The notes under the pieces were generated by a model. That model made no database searches and was not told where the DNA came from. It was given only the letters and a program-made list of their open reading frames with translations. Below are positions 1-8,971 of a DNA stretch of 64,000 nt, piece after piece (position 1 is the first letter of the stretch; each line of letters begins with the position of its first letter). Made by a program: the position numbers and the translations under genes. The stretch is from Eggerthella sp. YY7918 (GTDB taxonomy: Bacteria; Actinomycetota; Coriobacteriia; Coriobacteriales; Eggerthellaceae), in assembly GCF_000270285.1 (NCBI RefSeq), contig NC_015738.1:558001-622000 (forward strand), in the 5' to 3' direction.

Positions 1-2492
1 CGGTTCTGCCTTTCGAAAAGGCGCGACTGATGGCGTCGGCTCAAGGCGATGACCCCCGCCGAAAGCGGAAGCGTGACCATAACGCAGCAGGCGAGCCTCC
101 AGTCGAAGAAGGCGAGCATCACGCAGATGACCACAGTCGACACGATTCCGGCGATGAGCTGCGGGAGCGTCGAGGAGAGCATGGACTCCTGCGCCGTCAC
201 GTCCCCCATGATGCGGTCGGCAACGTCGGTCGTGTCCCGGCGGTTGAAGAAGCTCATGGGCAGCTTCCTCAGGTGGTCGGCGAGGCGCAGGCGGATGCCC
301 TCGGACTCGGTGTAGGCGGCCACGTAGGTTTTCTTGTAGTCGTTCCTCGAGGCGAAAAAGACCACGACCGCCCCCGCGATCCCAACGGCAAAGATCGCCC
401 AGAGCGCGCTCGCGTCGAAGGGCTCGCCCGCAAGGGTCCCCACAAGGGCCGCGAACGCGGCGACCGTGCAGACGAAGGGAATCATGAGGGCCAGGTCGCT
501 CAGGGTGCATGCAAGGGCGGAGCGCTTGAGGCCAGAATAACCCTGCTTGGAGAGATTGAACGCCCTCTGAAGCCAAGGGGCTTTGCCGGCCGACGGCTCA
601 CTGAACGCCTCCGCGGAGCCGTGCTCCTCAACAGAGCCATCCCGAGCCGCATGAACGGCTGACGTTTCGGGAACTTCGCCTTTGCTGTCAGTCGATGCGG
701 ATTCGATCCCCCATTCGACCGCCTCCGTGTACTGGCCCCACATCTTCGCATACGTCCCCGATGCGGCGAGGAGCTCTTCATGGGTGCCCTCCTCGACTTT
801 GCGCCCGCCGTCAAGCACGACTATCTTGTCGGCGCCGACGACGGTGGAGAGCCTGTGGGCGATCATGATCACGGTCTTGCCGGCCATGAGCCTCTCGAAC
901 GCCATCTGGATCAAATGCTCGTTCTCGGGGTCGGAGAACGCGGTCGCCTCGTCCAGCACCACGATGGGCGCGTCCGAGATGATCGAGCGCGCGATGGCTA
1001 TCCGCTGCTGCTCGCCGCCGGACAGGTGCACGCCCTCGGAGCCTATTACCGTGGCGTAGCCGTGGGGAAGGCTGCTGATGAATGCGTCCGCCTGGGCGGC
1101 CTTCGCCGCCTCGACCACCTCGTCATCGGTCGCCCCCGGCCTGCCGCGCCTGATGTTGTCCGCGATGCTCTCGCGGAACAGGTGGGAATCCTGGAACACC
1201 AGGCTGAGGCTGCCCATCAATTCGTCCTGGCTCATCTCGCGGACGTCGACGCCGCCGACGAGAACCTGGCCCGAATCGACGTCCCAGAAGCGGGCGACGA
1301 GGTTCGCCAGCGTCGATTTGCCCGAGCCGCTCGGCCCCACGACCGCGCATACCGTGCCGGCAGGGATTTCCAGCGAGACGTCGCGCAACGCCGGCTCCGC
1401 GTCGTCCTCGTAGGAGAAAGTCACGTCCCGAAGGAACACCGAGGCGTCCTTCGGGGTTTTCGGCGCCTCGGGACAAGAGAGCTCCTCGATGCCGAGCACC
1501 GAGTCGATGCGGTCGATGTTTGCCTGGGCGAGCATCCCGTCCTCGCTCACGTAGAGGATCTTCGCGAACACGCTCGATATCGAATGCACGAACAGGAGGT
1601 AGAAGACGAGCGAGAGCACGAACGTCGGCCAGTCCTGCGCGCCCGGGGCGAGGAGTATGCCGACGGGCAGGACGAACAGGTACGCGTTGTTGATGATCGC
1701 CGTGAAGCCTGGCATGGAGTTCCGGAAGAAGAGCGTGACGTCGAGGGAAAGCCCCGTGTAGTCCTTGATCGCGTCTGTGAGCCGCTTGAACGATCTCGCC
1801 GTCTGGCCGAAGGCCTTCACGACGCGCATGCCGCGAACGTACTCAACGGCGGCGTTGCCCATCTGCTCTTTCACTTCCTGGTAGCGCCCCATGCTCGCCA
1901 TGACGCGCTTGTCGGCGTAGCCGGAGAACTGCACGACGCATGCGACGGCGACCGCCGCCAACGTAGCGACGCCGAAGCGCCAGTCGAAGACGAAGAGCAG
2001 CGCCACCAAGACGACGGGCGCGGCGGCGGTAGCCGCCAGGTCCGGGATGGAGTGCCCGATGAACTGCTCGATCCCGCCGACGCTTTCGTCCATGACCTTC
2101 GAGATCCTGCCCGTCCCGAGCCTGGCGACGTGCCCGAGGGGAATCCTCCCGAGGTGGGCGGCGATGTCGAGCTTCGTGCGGTACTGCGCGTCGAATGCCG
2201 CGGCGTGGGAGCACAGAAGCGCGGCAAGATAGCACCCCACGTCAACGACTATGCCTGCCACCGCCAAGCCCGCGTAGCCCGTCATCGCCGAAACGTCGAC
2301 GGCGGCCAGGTTCGGATAGACCCCGACCGCATCCCTGATCATGAAGTAGATCGCCACGTATGGGACGAAGGACGCCGCCGCGGATAGGACCGCCAGCGCC
2401 ATGGAGGCGAACACGAGGGGCTTTCTTCTCCCCGCGAACCGCAGGCAGCGGGAAAGGGCCCCCGGCTTCCTTCCTTTGCTTTCCTTGCTCAT
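1..2492 (-). CDS. Fused double ABC transporter (TMD-NBD-TMD-...), 3' part outside window
   Basis: Type IV-fold ABC exporter-like protein, open without a stop from its ATG (2490-2492, preceded by a GAAGAGG ribosome site) to the left edge, at least 830 residues. A first membrane domain (about residues 20-330) is followed by a nucleotide-binding domain with Walker A GPSGSGKST near residue 384, signature LSGGEQ near 489, Walker B VVLDEAT and the H-loop IAHRL. After a linker (about 590-640) a second membrane domain begins, with the coupling-region motif SFFNRRDTTDVADRI. The second ATPase domain should lie beyond position 1. Two half-transporters of this type are normally separate genes, so this is a fusion. 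It lies downstream of the ECF subunits on the same strand, 38 nt after the S component, so it is probably in their operon. Substrate unknown. Confidence 0.85.
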   Translation of the reverse strand, partial: MSKESKGRKPGALSRCLRFAGRRKPLVFASMALAVLSAAASFVPYVAIYFMIRDAVGVYPNLAAVDVSAMTGYAGLAVAGIVVDVGCYLAALLCSHAAAFDAQYRTKLDIAAHLGRIPLGHVARLGTGRISKVMDESVGGIEQFIGHSIPDLAATAAAPVVLVALLFVFDWRFGVATLAAVAVACVVQFSGYADKRVMASMGRYQEVKEQMGNAAVEYVRGMRVVKAFGQTARSFKRLTDAIKDYTGLSLDVTLFFRNSMPGFTAIINNAYLFVLPVGILLAPGAQDWPTFVLSLVFYLLFVHSISSVFAKILYVSEDGMLAQANIDRIDSVLGIEELSCPEAPKTPKDASVFLRDVTFSYEDDAEPALRDVSLEIPAGTVCAVVGPSGSGKSTLANLVARFWDVDSGQVLVGGVDVREMSQDELMGSLSLVFQDSHLFRESIADNIRRGRPGATDDEVVEAAKAAQADAFISSLPHGYATVIGSEGVHLSGGEQQRIAIARSIISDAPIVVLDEATAFSDPENEHLIQMAFERLMAGKTVIMIAHRLSTVVGADKIVVLDGGRKVEEGTHEELLAASGTYAKMWGQYTEAVEWGIESASTDSKGEVPETSAVHAARDGSVEEHGSAEAFSEPSAGKAPWLQRAFNLSKQGYSGLKRSALACTLSDLALMIPFVCTVAAFAALVGTLAGEPFDASALWAIFAVGIAGAVVVFFASRNDYKKTYVAAYTESEGIRLRLADHLRKLPMSFFNRRDTTDVADRIMGDVTAQESMLSSTLPQLIAGIVSTVVICVMLAFFDWRLACCVMVTLPLSAGVIALSRRHQSRLFERQN

Positions 2493-2530
2493 CGAATACC
2501 TCTTCTCTCATGTTGCTTTGAAAAAGGGCG

Positions 2531-3145
2531 CTAGGCGATTCCCGCGCGCTCGAGGTGCTTCTTGAACACCGCCCGTCCGACCAGCGAGCCGATGATGCCG
2601 CCCGCGAAGGTCACGACCGCGATAATCGCGAACGTCTCGGGAGTCACCGTGGACAGAAGGGCTTCCATGTAGGCCGGGTCGATGCTGTTGGACCCCATCA
2701 GCTCGCGGTAGTAGTCCTGGGAGGCGAACATGGGAACGAAAAGGCCCGCCGCCCAGCAGGTCTCGAAAAGCGCGTACCCCACGGCGACGCCTGCGAACCT
2801 CCCGTACCCGAGCGCTTTCCGCGCCAGCTCGGAGACGACGCCGCCGACGGCGAGGCCGAGCGCCACGGGCCATCCCGACCCGATGACGAAGACGATCACG
2901 GCGAAGACGAGGGCCATGATCAGCGAGGTTCCCGCGCGCGGCACGCGCGCATGCATGTAGACCCAGACGATCCCGGCGGGTATCGCGGCGATGGCGCAGC
3001 AGCCGCAGTACGCCACGACGCTCATGGAGGTGATTCCCACGACGAGCATGCTCACCACCATGAACAGAAGGGAGAAGACGCCGAGGGCTATGAGGTCCCT
3101 GGAGCTGAGGCTGCCGCTTTCCTTCCGTTTTGCTTTTGCTACCAT
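2531..3145 (-). CDS. ECF transporter S component, MptD/Trep_Strep-like
   Basis: About 204 residues with several hydrophobic segments (LIALGVFSLLFMVVSMLVVG, then a Gly/Ala-rich core) in the pattern of the MptD family of substrate-binding ECF S components. I chose ATG 3143-3145 because a GAAAGGA site sits 7 nt upstream and the protein then starts close to the first helix, as in the family. A GTG at 3197-3199, overlapping the stop of the preceding ATPase, is an alternative that adds 18 residues. It follows the fused ATPase and T component genes and precedes the fused ABC exporter. The substrate cannot be read from sequence. The assignment to an ECF S component is firmer than the exact subfamily. 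Confidence 0.78.
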   Translation of the reverse strand: MVAKAKRKESGSLSSRDLIALGVFSLLFMVVSMLVVGITSMSVVAYCGCCAIAAIPAGIVWVYMHARVPRAGTSLIMALVFAVIVFVIGSGWPVALGLAVGGVVSELARKALGYGRFAGVAVGYALFETCWAAGLFVPMFASQDYYRELMGSNSIDPAYMEALLSTVTPETFAIIAVVTFAGGIIGSLVGRAVFKKHLERAGIA

Positions 3146-3195
3146 TTCCAAATCCTTTCTTCCATAGGAATCCTTTTCAGTCTTTGCAGGCCGGC

Positions 3196-4611
3196 TCACT
3201 CGATGAGCACGATCTGGTCGCAGGCCTTAGACAGGAACTCCGTGTCGTGGCTGACGACCGCCACGGTTTTTCCGCGAGAGGTCTCCTCGCGAAGGATGAG
3301 CGCGAGGCGTTCCATGTTCCGGAAGTCCAGGCCGCTCGTGGGCTCGTCGAGGAGAAGCGCCTGCGCCCCCGATTCCGACGCGATGGCGCAGACGCACCGC
3401 TGCTTCTGCCCTCCCGAGAGCGATGCGGGATGGCGGTCGGCGACATCTCCCAGGCCAAACTCCTCCAGGACCGCTTCGAGACGAAGTTCGTCGACGTCGG
3501 AAGGAGACGGGGCCGCGGATGCCAACTCGTCGCGCACGCTCGGGCGAAAGAGCTGGTAGTCGGGGTCTTGCATGACCAGAAACGCATGATTGGGTCTTCT
3601 CTTGGGAGGGATCACCGATCCTTGGAACCGAACATGCCCGAGCTCTTCTTTCTTGATCCCCGCCAGGCACTTGAGCAGGGTGGACTTGCCCACTCCGTTA
3701 CGCCCGACCACGCCGACGACCCTCCCGGGGTCGAACGCGACGGTAATCCCCTCGAGGACCGGCATGCCCCTCTCGTACCCCGCATAGATTCCCCTCGCCT
3801 CGACGGCGGGAAAGGCGGAGGCGGGACGGGAAAGGCGCTGCATCAGGTCGGCGAGCTTCGGCGGCTCGGAGGACCTGAGCCCGCAGGACTCTCGCTCCGC
3901 GTCGGACAGCCCCAGGAATCGCTGCGCGTCCCATTCGGCGGCGACGGAACCGCCTTCGAAGAGCAAGTACCGGTCGGCGACGCTCGCGAGGTAGGAGAGC
4001 CTGTGCTCGGCGATGATCACGGCAGACCCGCTCGACTTGGCTTTCGAGATGAAGGAGGCGAGCTTCTCCATGGAGGGAGGGTCCAGATTGCTCGAAGGCT
4101 CGTCGAGGACGTAGACGCTCGGCTTGCAAGCCCATGCGCTCGCGAAGGCCACCGATTGCATCTGGCCCCCGGAGAGCTCGAAGATGCCTCTGCCCATCAG
4201 GCACTCTATGCCGAGCTCGCGCACGACGTCGCGCACTCGCCTGTGCATCTCCTCCCTGGGAACGCCGAGGTTCTCCATGCCGAACGCAATCTCGCCGGTC
4301 GTGTCGAGGTTGAAGAACTGAGTGCGAGGGTTCTGGAAAACGCTGCCCGTCAAAGACGAGAGCTCCCAATCCTCCAGGTCGTCGACATCCCTGCCCGCTA
4401 TGAGGACCTTTCCCGTCCGACTGCCCTCATAGAACCCGCCCGCCAGCCCGTTGACGATCCGGGTCGCGGTGGTCTTTCCGCAGCCAGATTCCCCGCAAAG
4501 AACGATGCATTCGCCCGGCGCGACGGCAAAGCTCACGTCGTCGACCGCCGGGGCATCGAACCCCGCATAGGTGAAGGAGACGCTTCTGAGCTCGACGGCG
4601 TTTTTCGTCAC
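3196..4611 (-). CDS. ECF transporter energizing ATPase, two ATPase domains fused (EcfA-A')
   Basis: 471-residue protein with two complete nucleotide-binding domains in tandem. Domain 1 has Walker A GESGCGKTT near residue 40, signature LSGGQ near 145 and Walker B VYVLDEPSSNLD. Domain 2 has GRNGVGKST near 300, LSGGQKQR near 397 and LLLDEPTSGLD. These are the two ATPases that drive ECF vitamin or metal uptake, here on one chain. The GTG start overlaps the TGA of the T-component gene by 4 nt, and the stop overlaps a possible GTG start of the S component, so translation is likely coupled. Membership in the ECF class rather than a conventional importer follows from the neighbouring S and T genes. 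Confidence 0.9.
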   Translation of the reverse strand: MTKNAVELRSVSFTYAGFDAPAVDDVSFAVAPGECIVLCGESGCGKTTATRIVNGLAGGFYEGSRTGKVLIAGRDVDDLEDWELSSLTGSVFQNPRTQFFNLDTTGEIAFGMENLGVPREEMHRRVRDVVRELGIECLMGRGIFELSGGQMQSVAFASAWACKPSVYVLDEPSSNLDPPSMEKLASFISKAKSSGSAVIIAEHRLSYLASVADRYLLFEGGSVAAEWDAQRFLGLSDAERESCGLRSSEPPKLADLMQRLSRPASAFPAVEARGIYAGYERGMPVLEGITVAFDPGRVVGVVGRNGVGKSTLLKCLAGIKKEELGHVRFQGSVIPPKRRPNHAFLVMQDPDYQLFRPSVRDELASAAPSPSDVDELRLEAVLEEFGLGDVADRHPASLSGGQKQRCVCAIASESGAQALLLDEPTSGLDFRNMERLALILREETSRGKTVAVVSHDTEFLSKACDQIVLIE

Positions 4612-5345
4612 AGCAGCCCTCCGATCCCCTGGTTGGCCTTAGCAACCACAAGAAGCAAGCAGCAGGCGGCAAGGATCGAGAGAGGCAGGAAATCGACCCA
4701 TCCGAACCGGGGCGCGTTGTAGGAGGTCTTCCTTCCAGGCCGGTCGATGCCGCGCGCAACCGCCGCAGCAGCGAGCTCGTCTGCGATCTTGGCGCAGCGC
4801 AGCATCACGGGCACGACCGCGGATTCGAACATCAGCGCCGGCTTCGAAACGAGATTCTTAAGCGAAAGGGCGAGCCCCCTCACCCTCATCGCGTCCGCTA
4901 CGGCAGAAGACTCCTCCTTGAGCGTCGGAAAGAACCGCACCGCTATCACCAGCGGAACGACAACCGCCTTCGGCAGCCTCATCCCGTAGAGGGCGGCCGT
5001 GAGGTCGCCAATCTTGGTAGTGGTCGCGAAGACCGCCGCGAACAAGCAGATGGGCATGCAGGTGCGGCAGGCCAGGGCGAACGAGCCGAGGGCTCCGGCG
5101 GCGTTCGGCGGAAGCATCGTCGTGACCCAGAAGATGCCCATGAGAAAGAGGTAGGCGAAAGAGAAAGACGCCGCCATCCTTCCGCGCCCGATTGCGAAGG
5201 AGAGGAGGACGACGACGGCAAAGAGAACCGAGCCCAGAACGTAATCCTTCACGATAGCCCCGGTCGCTATGAGCACGACGAGCATGGCCACCTTCGTTCT
5301 GACATCGATGTCCTCCGCGAGTGTTTTCCGTGTTCTTCTTCGCAA
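4608..5345 (-). CDS. ECF transporter transmembrane component (EcfT)
   Basis: 245-residue membrane protein. The N-terminal segment DVRTKVAMLVVLIATG is typical of the T component (CbiQ/EcfT family), followed by further hydrophobic helices and the cytoplasmic coupling region with RVRGLALS and an ARGIDRPGR-like Ala-Arg-Gly motif that contacts the ATPases. The apparent start is TTG 5343-5345; no better ATG in frame lies before the first helix. First gene of the minus-strand ECF/ABC block and divergent from the AraC regulator, which probably controls it. Its 3' end overlaps the ATPase start by 4 nt. Confidence 0.82.
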   Translation of the reverse strand: MRRRTRKTLAEDIDVRTKVAMLVVLIATGAIVKDYVLGSVLFAVVVLLSFAIGRGRMAASFSFAYLFLMGIFWVTTMLPPNAAGALGSFALACRTCMPICLFAAVFATTTKIGDLTAALYGMRLPKAVVVPLVIAVRFFPTLKEESSAVADAMRVRGLALSLKNLVSKPALMFESAVVPVMLRCAKIADELAAAAVARGIDRPGRKTSYNAPRFGWVDFLPLSILAACCLLLVVAKANQGIGGLL

Positions 5346-5410
5346 AACCAGAGAGCCTTTCTTTTATCGCTATAATTGACAAAGAAATGTTAGCCTTGGT
5401 TAATCTGAAT

Positions 5411-5423
5411 CAGGTTGCACCTG
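5411..5423. promoter_or_regulatory. Inverted repeat in the divergent ecfT/araC promoter region
   Basis: CAGGT-TGC-ACCTG lies between the divergently transcribed ECF block and the AraC-type gene. On the plus strand a TTGACA (5377-5382) sits upstream of it. It is a reasonable operator candidate for the AraC protein, but the assignment rests on position and symmetry only. Confidence 0.3.
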
Positions 5424-5481
5424 GAGGGAAAAGTCCGAGCGCGCAAGAATTGCGTCCGAACGCGAATAAAAGGATCGGAAG

Positions 5482-6519
5482 ATGGACGACAAGGAAACGA
5501 TGTTCTCCCACGCCGCCCAAGCCGCGGCGGAGACCTTTGCGGCCTCGCTTGAGCCAATCGGCCTCGTCTTGGCAGATGGATGGAACGGAGAGGGGTCCCT
5601 CTTCGAAGGCGACGGGCGCAGATGCGAGGGGTGGTACTGGGCGTGGGAGGCGCGGCGGTTCTTCTCCGTCGTCTGCTGCGATTTCACTTTGAAAGAACCC
5701 CTGCCCTTCTGTTTCGATTCTGGCGGGTACTTTGCCGTCCGCCGCGAAAGGCATGGCCTTTTGCCGCAAGCGAGCGTCTCCGCCTTCTTGGAGACGACGC
5801 CCAAGACGAGTTCGGTCCTTCTGCCAAAAGGAGCGAGATTCTCCTACACAGAGATCGAGTATTACGACGAATACTGCCGAAGCGTCTTCGGAGAAAGAAT
5901 CGACAAGGCGCTGAAACCGCTGGCGACCAGTCTGAAGGGCCTTAGGAACCAGGCTTCCTGGGATCCGGAAATAGCAGAGATGCTCGGCAAGATAACTCCA
6001 AGGGAGATCCCGGGACCGGAAGCGGGCCTCCTGTATTCCGGAATCGCGAACCTGGTGATGGCGAGGCTGCTTAAGATGAGAGAGAGCCTGTGCGAGGGAG
6101 TGGCCGAGCAGGACCGCCTTTCGATCGCGAGAGCCATATCGTACATCGAGAACAACCTAGGCGGTGCAATCAGGCAGAAGGATCTGCTCGAGGCCGCGAA
6201 CATGGGGTCAACCAAGTTCAAGAAGACATTCAAGCAGGTGACGGGATTGACGGTGACCGAGTTCGTCTCCTCGGAAAGAATCGAGCTGGCGAAAAGACTG
6301 CTCACCGACCATGATATGAGCATAGACGAGGTAGCGCATCGTTGCGGGTATGCACGAGCAACAAGCTTCTCCGCCCTCTTCGCGAAATCGGTCGGCATGC
6401 CCCCACGCAAGTGGAGATCGATCGCGAAGGTCACCTTCGATGACGACCCGGAATCGAAATTGCTGGATGTCCTCGCAAGCAGGCGCTCCTACGTTAGCGA
6501 GGTGGAATCTCATTCTTAG
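5482..6519 (+). CDS. AraC-family transcriptional regulator
   Basis: 345 residues. The C-terminal third carries the two helix-turn-helix units of AraC proteins: IRQKDLLEAANMGSTKFKKT and the second helix around DEVAHRCGYARATSFSALFAK, followed by the usual proline/lysine ending (GMPPRKWR). The N-terminal 200 residues look like a ligand-sensing part with no domain I can name. ATG 5482 follows AGGATCGGAAG. Divergent orientation from the ECF/ABC block suggests it is that block's regulator. Confidence 0.9.
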   Translation: MDDKETMFSHAAQAAAETFAASLEPIGLVLADGWNGEGSLFEGDGRRCEGWYWAWEARRFFSVVCCDFTLKEPLPFCFDSGGYFAVRRERHGLLPQASVSAFLETTPKTSSVLLPKGARFSYTEIEYYDEYCRSVFGERIDKALKPLATSLKGLRNQASWDPEIAEMLGKITPREIPGPEAGLLYSGIANLVMARLLKMRESLCEGVAEQDRLSIARAISYIENNLGGAIRQKDLLEAANMGSTKFKKTFKQVTGLTVTEFVSSERIELAKRLLTDHDMSIDEVAHRCGYARATSFSALFAKSVGMPPRKWRSIAKVTFDDDPESKLLDVLASRRSYVSEVESHS

Positions 6520-6902
6520 CTATCTTCGGAGATGTCGTGAGTTTGTTCTGGAATGACAGCGAAATCCTTCTGAAGAGCGAACTTGCCCCCTTTGAGTTTC
6601 GATCAGAATGATGCTTGGCAAGCCGACTCGAAATGAAGGGTATCAAGAACCCTTGTCGTAGTCGCGTTCTCGATGGGGGTTTCATTCGAAAGAAAAGGAT
6701 TCAATCGAACGGGGATAGCGGGTTTTCACAGGTCACGCAGCAAATCCATCCTTCGTCTAAACTCAGGCGTAAAACTCACGAAATGGTAAAGTGAAAAGAG
6801 CTGAGTTTGGGATGAGTTTTCTCTGAGAGAGGCCAACCGAATACAGCTGACAACGAGAAGAAACTGCGGATAAAACAAGGACGAAATCGTAAAAATGGAA
6901 CA
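6520..6902. other. Gene-free stretch between araC-type gene and cheR relic
   Basis: About 380 bases, visibly richer in A/T than the flanking genes. I see no convincing coding frame, RNA fold or insertion-sequence end. It probably holds the join between the transporter block to the left and the truncated cheR to the right. Confidence 0.5.
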
Positions 6903-7277
6903 CTATTGTTTTATCGAAAGGGAGTAGCATTCGTCACCCGTTGAACACCCTGCGCAGAGAAAGCGCCATGGGCGATGAGAACGTCGGGCAAGCAGTTCGG
7001 GCAGGACGGTGTCGCGAATGAACGAGAACTGGCTGCTTTCACGCATGAAGTACGTATAGTGCGTCGTGACGAGATTGATGAATTGTGTCCGGGCGGTCGT
7101 ATTCTGCTCAGATTCAATCATGTCAAGATACTGCCCGAAGGTTGAGAGCCCAAGGCGCTCGCGTTCGCGTGTAAGACGGCATTCAAGCAGCACGCGCTTA
7201 GCCTTCATATCCAAGCCGTACGTCTGGGATATGAAGGAACATATACGATTAAATTCTCTGTCGGTCATATGCTCCAA
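6903..7277 (-). pseudogene. Truncated CheR chemotaxis methyltransferase
   Basis: 124 residues that begin like a complete CheR: MTDREFNRICSF, then the N-terminal helical domain (ERLGLSTFGQYLDMI, FINLVTTHYTYFMRE) and the start of the SAM-binding domain (WRFLCAGCSTGDECYSLSI). It stops three codons later (TAG at 6903-6905), where intact CheR proteins of about 270 residues continue through the rest of the Rossmann fold. The SAM-binding core is therefore missing and methyltransferase activity is not expected. No other chemotaxis gene is nearby. The break lies at the edge of the A/T-rich stretch that borders the ECF/ABC block. Confidence 0.8.
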
Positions 7278-7451
7278 GATGCGTCCATCTTTATATAAAA
7301 ACTCGTAGGCAGAAGCATACCACGAGGTTTCGAAAACGTGCGAAAGTATTCGTCGCCATTACATAGAGGCGCAGTTCAAGGCGTTTGCAATGTGCTATGT
7401 TTATCGGACACAGCCGCACGGTTATTTTTTTGACGAGAGGAAGGTCGGACG

Positions 7452-8321
7452 ATGGAATGTGGCGATAGATCGATCGCGGGAAAACTTGTCATCTGCCCGA
7501 CCCCTCTCGGCAATTTGGGCGATATGACGCAGCGGGCGCTTGATGCGCTGCGAGTCGCCGATGCGGTCTGTGCGGAGGATACGCGTGTGACGGGCAGACT
7601 GCTGACTGCCTACGGCATAGAAAAGCGTATCGAGCGATTGGACGAAGAGGTTCTGGGGCAGCGTGCCTCCTCAATTGTCGAACGCGTTTTAGCGGGCGAA
7701 ACGATTGCTTACTGTTCGGATGCAGGCATGCCCGGCGTGTCCGACCCAGGGCTTCGGCTGGTGCGTGCTGCACGCGAGGCCGGCGCTCCGGTTGAGGTGC
7801 TGCCGGGGCCGACGGCTGCGGCCACCGCCTATGTGGCCAGCGGCTGCACGAATCCGCGTTTCTATTTCGGGGGCTTCTTTCCGCGTCGGGATGTCGAGCG
7901 ACGCTCGGTTCTTGAAAGCTTGCAAGGATTAGATGCGGCGCTCATCTTTTACGAGAGTCCAAACAGGTTGGTCGATGCGCTCGGGGTTATCGCGGAGGTA
8001 TTTCCTTTGCGGGAGGTTGCGGTCTGTCGTGAACTTTCAAAGCTGCACGAAGAGGTGGTTTGTGCGCCTGCTGGCCAGGTTCGAGATGCGTTTGCCGAGC
8101 GTGCCACGCACGGCGGAGTGAAGGGCGAGATTGTCCTGGTTATTGACGGGCCGAGCGCTGCCGAAGGGGATGCCGCTGATCAGGCTGCCGAAACGGCCGC
8201 GCGAACGCGTGCGGCAGAGTTGAAGGCGGCCGGCGAGCGCAACAAGGATATTGCGCGCGTCCTTGTTGAAGAGTTCGGCATCGCGCGCAACGCCGCCTAC
8301 GATATCGCGCTGGAGGCGTAG
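7452..8321 (+). CDS. rsmI: 16S rRNA (cytidine(1402)-2'-O)-methyltransferase
   Basis: 289 residues, the family's usual length. It starts with the hallmark KLVICPTPLGNLGDMTQRAL, then AEDTRVTGRLL, AYCSDAGMPGVSDPGLRLV, EVLPGPTAAATAYVASG and FYESPNRLVDAL, the standard blocks of this SAM-dependent tetrapyrrole-methylase-fold enzyme that modifies C1402 of 16S rRNA. ATG follows AGAGGAAGG. The next gene starts directly after its stop, so the two are probably co-transcribed. Confidence 0.95.
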   Translation: MECGDRSIAGKLVICPTPLGNLGDMTQRALDALRVADAVCAEDTRVTGRLLTAYGIEKRIERLDEEVLGQRASSIVERVLAGETIAYCSDAGMPGVSDPGLRLVRAAREAGAPVEVLPGPTAAATAYVASGCTNPRFYFGGFFPRRDVERRSVLESLQGLDAALIFYESPNRLVDALGVIAEVFPLREVAVCRELSKLHEEVVCAPAGQVRDAFAERATHGGVKGEIVLVIDGPSAAEGDAADQAAETAARTRAAELKAAGERNKDIARVLVEEFGIARNAAYDIALEA

Positions 8322-8900
8322 ATGGGCAAGGGTCGAAGCCGTGCGCATGCCGCTGCGGCCCGTGATCTTGTGATCGACGGTCTTCCGGTGCGCTTGGTGC
8401 GCAAACGCGTTAAAAACATCAACCTACGTGTGAGGCAACCTGACGGTTGCGTGGAAGTGTCGGCTCCGTCGTTCATTCCCGAATCTGAGATCGTAGGATT
8501 CATACGCGAAAAACGTGCCTGGATCGATAAGAAGCGCGCGCAGACAGCAACATCTCCCGCTGCTGTCGCTGCACAGGCGACGCCTGAGCAAATTGCCGAA
8601 TGGCGAGAAGTGGTGCAGGCGTGCGTGCCGCCACTTATCGCTGCGTGGGAACCCATCATGGGTGTGAAGGTTCGTACGTTGGTCTATCGCAATATGAAAA
8701 GCCGATGGGGGAGTTGTCAGCCTGCAACAGGGCGCATTTGTATTAACGTGCGCCTAGCACTCTACCCGCCCGAGTGTTTGGAATACGTCGTCGTCCACGA
8801 GCTTTGTCATTTGCTGGAACGAGGACACGGCTCTCGGTTCAAGGCACTCATGGATGCCTTTATGCCCGACTGGCGTGAACGGCGTGCAAAGCTGCACTAA
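8322..8900 (+). CDS. YgjP-like (DUF45) zinc metallopeptidase domain protein
   Basis: 192 residues. The C-terminal half has the zincin motif VVHELCHLLERGHGSRF with a third ligand region further on, preceded by MKSRWGSC, which is typical of the YgjP/DUF45 family. The N-terminal part (VRLVRKRVKNINLRVRQPDG) matches the family's beta-rich start. It begins immediately after rsmI. Cellular substrate unknown; the family is usually annotated as SprT- or M48-like metal-dependent hydrolase. Confidence 0.88.
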   Translation: MGKGRSRAHAAAARDLVIDGLPVRLVRKRVKNINLRVRQPDGCVEVSAPSFIPESEIVGFIREKRAWIDKKRAQTATSPAAVAAQATPEQIAEWREVVQACVPPLIAAWEPIMGVKVRTLVYRNMKSRWGSCQPATGRICINVRLALYPPECLEYVVVHELCHLLERGHGSRFKALMDAFMPDWRERRAKLH

Positions 8901-8971
8901 GCGAAAAGCTGAGCGATGCTACTGGGTTCGAGTGGCTTATTCGGAGAGCGCGCGTTTTGCCTGTAGCGGGT

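Noticed and set aside
780-2387. 535-codon open frame on the plus strand over the ABC transporter
   Set aside because: It is the exact codon-for-codon complement of the minus-strand ABC gene, whose frame shows Walker, signature and H-loop motifs. The plus product is a His/Arg/Asp-rich string without a domain.
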